This document shows positions 58,273 to 64,000 of a stretch of 64,000 nucleotides of DNA, piece after piece (positions within the stretch are counted from its first letter, which is position 1; each line of letters opens with the position of its first letter). Source of the DNA: Haematobia irritans (Eukaryota; Arthropoda; Insecta; Diptera; Muscidae). The stretch spans positions 107,920,615 through 107,984,614 of the forward strand of contig NC_134399.1 in NCBI RefSeq assembly GCF_050003625.1, in the 5' to 3' direction. The translations under genes were made by a program, and so were the position numbers. A model generated the notes under the pieces. It did no database searches, was not told the DNA's origin, and saw only the letters and a list, made by a program, of their open reading frames with translations.

Positions 58273-58871
58273 TTTTAAATAGAAAAAAATTAATATTTAA
58301 AAAAAAAAAATTCTTTAATTTGACAAAAAAGTTTTAACTTATTTGTATCATCTTGCAATTGTTAAAATATTTTTGTTAGAAATTTCTTAAATAATATTTT
58401 CTTCCCTGGTGGCTTCCCTTTATTTTGTGGGTATAGGTGTCTTAATTGTCGCATTAATTCCATTTTATGAAGTCTGTATAGTGTGGATAAATGTATGCGC
58501 TTTAAAGGCGTAGACATAGACACTGCAATTACTAGACTAAAATCATCGATGCATTCATTCTTCGACAGACTTTATACTCTAATAATTATAAAATATTTTC
58601 TTTAATGTTTCTTTTATACTGGTTCGTCTTAGCCAAGGTTACAGAATGGCAGGTATTGTGTTAGCAGGGAGTTAAATATAACTTTTTTTGTAAATAACAT
58701 TTTTTGTTAGCTAAAATATTTAAAAAAAATATTTTAACATTTGTATTAAATGTGACTGTTATTAGTGTAGATTATTTAAAAACAAACTTGAAGAAAAAAT
58801 ATTATATACTTGGTGTGATTAAATACCTACATGAAACAAGAAATATGACCGCAAACTATACACTGAACCTA
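58273..58871. other. Unique AT-rich sequence
   Basis: No frames with motifs and no repeats recognised. Confidence 0.45.
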
Positions 58872-59189
58872 CACTGAAAAAAACAATGAACCCACCAGGA
58901 AGACAATTTTTTGATTAATTTTAGAAAATTTAGATTATTTTTAGAAAATTTTAACTAAATAGTATTACAAACGCTGACATCACGCCGTTATCACAAATAT
59001 AACTAAATATTTTTCGACACATTCAAGAAAATTTATTTGACATAATTATTTTTTTTTTTCACTTGTTAAGGGAAAATTTGTAGTTTGAAGGAAAATGTTG
59101 TATTTTGAAGGAAAAAAAATGAAGTTCAAAATTGCGAGAACGTCTTTAGTGCCATACGAAGTTCAAAATCGGTTCACTTTTTTTGAGTG
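58872..59189 (+). mobile_element. M3 MITE, short copy
   Basis: 318 bp between TA dinucleotides. Left CACTGAAAAAAACAATGAAC; right CGGTTCACTTTTTTTGAGTG. Shares termini and interior with 2873-4356 but lacks about 250 bp of the interior as well as the M1 insertion. Confidence 0.78.
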
Positions 59190-60094
59190 TATTCTATGAA
59201 TTTAAGAATTTAACAAAAAATAAACTTACGGTTGCTATATGCATCTTATACAACAATATGCTTGGACTAGAATGATGCAATGGTAGTAGGTAGGTACGCT
59301 CATAAATCGGAGTTTTGAAGTTTGCTCAATTAACATTCCGCTTTAGACATTGTTATTAGCATCCAAAATCGACAATTTTAGCTTTTCTCAAAGTTAAATA
59401 TAAATATGTTATACACTAAAAGAGTAATTGCTTAAAGTAGAAAATTATGCAGAATATATTTTAGAATCAAAATTAACTCAATATTAAAAGAGGAAATCAT
59501 TAAAGCAAATAAGAAAAATTTATAATATTAATTTATTTGTAATTATAATGCGATTATGATAGGGACATAATGAAAATTCGGTAAATCTAAGTTCTGTATC
59601 CTAATTTTAATTTTATAGAGCCTAGATTTAAGGCTAGCTAGCTCCCTATAAAATGTCCTTATTTTAATGTAGCAGCATCTTTGACTCGGAATCAATACCA
59701 AAATCTTTAATTGATACTATTAATTTTTATGAGTGATTTTTGTTTCAATTAAACAATTTTTTGAATCAATTAAATTTTTAATTGAACATTTTTAACTCTA
59801 TTAATTCTCAAATCTTTCTTTAAAAGGGAAGCTTTTAGTAAAACACACATACAGACAATAAAAGTGGCTAAAATAAAAACAAAACTTAGTTAAAACTCTA
59901 CAAGAGACTTTGCAGCATATACTGGATTTTACCGTATAATTTCTTTTTGTTTCATTTTCTTACTATTGTATCATAAACCTTAGAAATTTTGTTCAGCTTC
60001 AAAAACAAAAAAAAAAATGGAGCATTAGAAGGTTAAGTCTTTAATTGGAAAAAATTTCGTGACATTTTTTACTGAGTGTATAGAAGACCCGGTT
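59190..60094. other. Mostly unique; fragments of M4-like and M5-like repeats
   Basis: At 59609-59715, CCCTATAAAATGTCC and CGGAATCAATACCAAAATC match 4390-4470. At about 59710-59810, AATTAAACAATTTTTTGAATC is M5-style. No gene seen. Confidence 0.45.
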
Positions 60095-60310
60095 GTCACA
60101 GTTGGTAGGATTCTACCAAAAAAGGTGTTATAGTAGATTTTGCAAATTGTTACTCTCCAACTAGTTTTATAGAAATACAATTTTGACAAAATTTTCTGTA
60201 GAAATACAATTTTGACAAAATTTTCTGTAGAAATAATTTGACAAAATTTCCTATAGAAATAAAATTTTGATAAAATTTTCTAGAGAAATAAAATGTTGAC
60301 AAAATTTTGA
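60095..60310 (-). repeat. Short 29-bp array with left boundary
   Basis: Boundary GTTGTCACAGTTGGTAGGATT, CTACCAAAAAAGG and TTTTGCAAATTGTTACTC, then about five reverse units. Same boundary order and orientation as 5868. Confidence 0.75.
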
Positions 60311-60875
60311 TTGAACAAATCCCCATAAAACGCCCCAAATTTATGAAAATTTCCCACCAAATCCCCAAGTCCCCAACTCAAATATTTCGTCCACGAAAAA
60401 TATCCCCAATTTGGGGGGAAATCCCCAAAACTGACAACATCGATCAGGGAGAAAGATATGCAGGATTTGACCGACCGTTGCACAGTGATTCCAAATTGCT
60501 TTTTGGGAAATAATTCTGCAACTTTTGAACGAATAAAGATATCAATATAATTTTTCTTTATATCAATGTTGAGGTGTTTTCCGCTAAGTTTGCAAATTTG
60601 TGGGTCCCTAGTGGATCCACGGCGTTGAAAGTTGTTCATATCGGGGGTATGAATTTCTGTTTTAGCTGTCAACTCCATAATTTTGAACCAATGTCGATGA
60701 TTTTTTTTTGCTGGATAGAACTTGTAAAGCTCTAGAAAAAAAGTGCATGTGCCATTATCTTTTACAGCTCAAATGATATGGGACTCACAATTTATTTTTT
60801 TTTGCAAAATTTTAACAGTATTCATTTCTCTTCTTAACTGCATTTCCTACAAAATTGTACGAATTTGAGAAGAAA
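60311..60875. other. C-run-rich segment and unassigned sequence
   Basis: 60318-60435 holds about ten CCCC or GGGG runs (AAATCCCC spaced by 8-20 bases, ending in CCAATTTGGGGGGAAATCCCC). The minus strand is open for 132 codons here (60678-60280) but the frame enters the array and has no motif. The rest is unassigned. Confidence 0.4.
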
Positions 60876-61234
60876 ACAAGTATATACAGCAGTAAGTTCG
60901 GCCGGACCGAATCTTAAATACCCACCACCATGAATCAAATATAATAGTTTACTTTGAAAACTCTTCGTCGTAGCGGGTAACTTGATAATATATAGAATTT
61001 TAGGGGGTTTGATGACAAATCTTCTCCCAAGCAAATCAGTTCAACTAGTACGCTTCCCGAAGAAAAAAATTTAAAGATTCTATCTATGAAGACTAGATCA
61101 GATTCTGTATTTATGAGAACTAATTTTGTTTGAGTTTTAGAGAAATCATAAACATATCGTGTATATGATGAAATAACGCTTTCCCAGCAAAAACTCTTGT
61201 AGGTAAGCCTGTTTAAAAAATGAATAACCACTTA

Positions 61235-61484
61235 CACGCAGAGAAGGAATATAATCACCTCAAACATGTTTCAAGAGCAAAATGTTATTTTTGTATGGTG
61301 ACCATGAAACATGTTTGTCAATAAAATGTTATTTTCTCGTCAAATATAACCTGCTTGTCGAAATCAGATACATGATTTCCGAGAAAATAACATGGTTGCG
61401 AAAACCATGTTACATGGTTACCACCCAAAAATAACATTTTGCTCTTAAAACATGTTTGAGGTGATCATATTCCTTCTCTGGGTG
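61235..61484. mobile_element. M6 foldback MITE, complete
   Basis: 250 bp between TA dinucleotides. The two arms (about 69 bp each) are inverted with only a few mismatches: CACGCAGAGAAGGAATATAA at the left, and CACCCAGAGAAGGAATATGA as the complement of the right end. Both continue through TCACCTCAAACATGTTT and AGAGCAAAATGTTATTTTT. It would form a long hairpin if transcribed. A second, window-truncated copy starts at 63894. Confidence 0.85.
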
Positions 61485-62030
61485 TATTAATTGGCATCGC
61501 TCCGGATTACATTTACGTACGCATGTCCTAGGAGGCAAGTACTTCTCACCAGACATACCTTTGGCCATGAAATAATATTCGTAGATATACCAAAGTTTGC
61601 AAAATAGCCACTTATTGTCTAAGGCAACCAAATCTCGAAAATATTGACTTCTCTAGCCGATTACAATGGATCAAAATATGGCGAGTAATGCTGTAATATG
61701 AACATTACTTGAATAGAAACGAATATTGTAGAAATAAACAAAAATGTAACAAATCATCTAAATAAGATTACAGGCAAATTAATTTCACAGTTAAAATAGA
61801 AATAAATGTTATCGTTTAAGGGAGTTAGATTCACATTATGCTCGAAACCTACTAAAAGTGGATTTTATATATCCCTTTTTATAAGGCAAATGACAGTTGA
61901 AACCTAGTGAAGTCGATTTTGAAAGTGTAATGTGAATGAGGTATAATAAAGCATTTATTTAAAACATAGTATGGTAATGTCATTAATTTAAAACACAATT
62001 ATTATGAAATATTCGTCTAAAATTCCAGTG
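61485..62030. other. Unassigned, with a possible small inverted repeat
   Basis: ATTCACATTATGCTCGAAAC near 61830 and its rough complement (GTTGAAACC, then GTGTAATGTGAATGA, 61895-61940) could be an eroded ~110-bp MITE. No gene seen. Confidence 0.35.
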
Positions 62031-63399
62031 TATTTACATTTTTGTGCAAATCGGATAAAAACTACGGTTTCTAGAAGCCCAAGGAGTTAAATCTGGAAAT
62101 CGGTCTAAAACATGAGTCGACACACACCATATTCGGCTGATCACAAATAGGTCAGTCCTAGAAACAAGTCCCACAAGTCCTAGAAATAATTTCGGGAGTT
62201 AGGTCTATATGGAGGATATACCAAAACATTGACCACCTCTTAATGTTCCTCAAATACCTCTAGAATTCCACTTTCAGACGAATTGGGTGAAAACTACGAA
62301 TTCTAGAAGCGCAAGAAGTAAAATCGGGAGATCAGTCTATATAGGGGCTATACTAAAACATGGACCGAAACGGACCATTTTCGACACACCTCTTTATGGT
62401 CCTAATATTTCTCTAGATTTCTAATTTCCGGCAAATTGGATAAAAACTACGGATTCTGGAAGAAATAAAGTCGGGAGATCGGTCTATATGGAGGCTACCA
62501 AAACATGGACCGATAGGCACCATTTGCGACACACTTATTTGTGATTTTAAAATATCTCTAGATTTCCAATTTCAAGCAATTCGGCTAGAAAATATAGTCT
62601 CTAGACGCCCAAGAAGTAAAATCTGGAGATCGGTCTATATGGGGTGATACCAAAAAATGGACCGATACACCTCAATTTCGGCACACCTATTTGTGGCCCC
62701 AAAAGATTACCTCTAGATTTCCAATTTCAGGCAAATTGGGTAATAAATACAGTTTATACAAGCCCAAGAAAAAAATCGGGAGATCGGTCTATATGGCGGC
62801 TATACCAAAACATGGACCGATACGGACCATTTTCGACACACCTCTTTATGGTCCCAAAATACCTCTACATTTCCAATTTCAAGCAAATCGGATAATAAAT
62901 ACAGTTTTTAAAAGCCCAAGAAGTAAAAGCGGGAGTTCGGTCTATATGGAGGCTATACCAAAACATGGTCCGATACACCCCATTTTCGGTATTCCTCTTT
63001 ATGGCCATAGAATACTTCTAGATTTCCAATGTCAAGAATATTGGATAAAAACTACGGTTTCTAGAAGCCGCAGAAGTAAAATCGGGAGATCGGTCAATAT
63101 TTGGGGCTATATCAAAACATGGTCCGATACTGACCATTTTTGGCACACCTTTTAATGGTCCTAGAATACCTCTAGATTTCCAGTATCACGCGAATTGGAT
63201 AAAAACTACGGTCTCTATGAGCTTAAGACCCCAAATCGGGCAATCGGTTTATATGGGAGCTATATCAAAACCTGTACCGATATAGCCCATCTTCGAACTT
63301 GGTCTGCGTGCAGACAACGGACATTCTGTGGCAAATTTCAGGATGACAGCTCCATTATTGGAGACTGTAGCGTGATTACAACAACATATATATATGTAT

Positions 63400-63893
63400 G
63401 TATGTATATTCTTGATCAGGGAGAAATTCTAAGACGATATAACCATGACCGTCTGTTTGTCTGTTGTAATCACGCTACAGTCTTCAATAATCGTGCAACA
63501 TTTTTGCACAAACTCGTCTTTTGTCTGCAGGCAGGTCAAGTTCAAAGATGGGCTATATCGGTCCAGGTTTTAGTATAGCCCCCATATAGACCAATCTCCC
63601 GATTTTACTTCTTCGACTTCTAGAAACCGTAGTTTTTATCCAATTTACCTGAAATTGGAAATCTAGAAGTGTTTTGGGACCACAAAGAGTTGTGCCAAAA
63701 ATGGTGAGTATCGGTCTATGTTTTGATGTAGCCCCCATATAGACCGATCTCCAGATTTTATTTTTTGGGCTTATAAAAACCGTAGTTTTTATCCAATTTG
63801 CCTGAAATTGGAAATCTAGAAGAATTTAAGTACCATAAAGAGTTGTGCCGAAAACGGTGAGTATTGGTCCATGCTTTAGTATACATCCAGAGA
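63400..63893 (-). mobile_element. Family III element, copy III-4, tail to tail with III-3
   Basis: Starts with the family III tail in reverse (ATTCTTGATCAGGGAGAAAT, GTCTGTTTGTCTGTTG) and continues into monomers (minus phase YMGAILKPGPI) until cut by the M6 copy at 63894. Closely matches 27230-27710. Confidence 0.7.
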
Positions 63894-64000
63894 AGGAATA
63901 TGATCCCCCCAAACATGTTTCAAGAGCACCATCTTACTTTTTCACAGGAAGCATGTAACATTTTTGTTACAAAAACGTTCTGTTCTCGTCAAACATAACA
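63894..64000 (+). mobile_element. M6 MITE, cut by the window edge
   Basis: Begins CATCCAGAGAAGGAATATGA after a TA and continues CAAACATGTTTCAAGAGC. Only the left arm and part of the loop are in the window. Confidence 0.75.

Larger units (their letters stand above)
60876..63395 (+). mobile_element. Family III Helentron-like element, copy III-3, interrupted
   Basis: The head ACAAGTATATACAGCAGTAA with hairpin TTCGGCCGGACCGAA and ACCCACCACCATGAATC runs to about 61234, where an M6 MITE is inserted. After unassigned sequence (61486-62030) eight or so monomers of 147-155 bp follow (TATATGGAGGCTATACCAAA type) up to about 63300, then tail sequence TGCGTGCAGACAACGGACA to about 63395. Open frames of 83-154 codons are monomer phases. 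Confidence 0.68.

Overview
The window looks like gene-poor, AT-rich nuclear DNA of a fly, most likely a calyptrate (house-fly/stable-fly type). The reasons are the dipteran mariner/Tc1 families, a tRNA-derived SINE ending in CCTAA repeats, GTCY microsatellites carried by interspersed elements, and no bacterial-style coding density. The organism is inferred from repeat style; no host gene fixes it. I find no complete host gene, no genuine tRNA or rRNA gene and no CRISPR. Nearly every long reading frame belongs to a transposon or to an open tandem repeat.

Three kinds of repeat make up most of the sequence. (1) Arrays of a 29-bp unit (palindrome TTTCTATAGAAA, then ATTTTGTCAAAATTTTA) total about 15 kb. 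The largest lie at 12.1-16.1 kb and 48.2-52.6 kb. Several arrays have the same two boundary sequences in a fixed orientation, with inverted GTTGCCAC at the outer ends, so they look like one element with an expandable core. (2) Three families of interspersed elements (called I, II and III here) share one plan: a head with a GC-rich hairpin (CGGGCGGGGCCG or TTCGGCCAGGCCGAA type) starting ACAAGTA, a centre of ~153-bp tandem monomers, and a GTCY-microsatellite tail ending in GGGTATAA. They resemble Helentron-derived DINE/HINE or mini-me elements. (3) Short TA-flanked inverted-repeat elements (M1-M6), mostly with CAC-plus-A-run termini; two of these families carry tRNA-derived Pol III promoter segments.

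Layout: 1-4.5 kb, M1, M3 and a small array; 4.5-5.8 kb, a decayed Tc1-like DD37E element; 5.9-11.4 kb, an array, family I elements and M5; 12-16 kb, the large array; 17.5-19.4 kb, family I and M2; 20-22.7 kb, an array split by a LINE RNase H fragment, then an LTR-like piece; 22.7-24.8 kb, mostly unique; 24.8-30 kb, M5, family II (holding a MITE split by a SINE), III and I; 31.2-34.8 kb, an M4 element split by a family II element, then M2; 35.4-38 kb, a mariner holding a DD41D element and a pogo-like MITE; 38.4-45.6 kb, a four-level nest (family I > LINE > hAT > array and family III); 45.6-52.6 kb, arrays with an M5 insertion; 52.9-53.9 kb, an 8-bp-TSD element; 54.3-64 kb, families II, I, III, M3 and M6.

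The elements act as a stratigraphy. Exact target-site duplications and uninterrupted copies elsewhere in the window let many insertions be ordered. The most intact protein is a 237-residue DD41D transposase lacking its DNA-binding domain. All identifications are by eye; no database search was possible.
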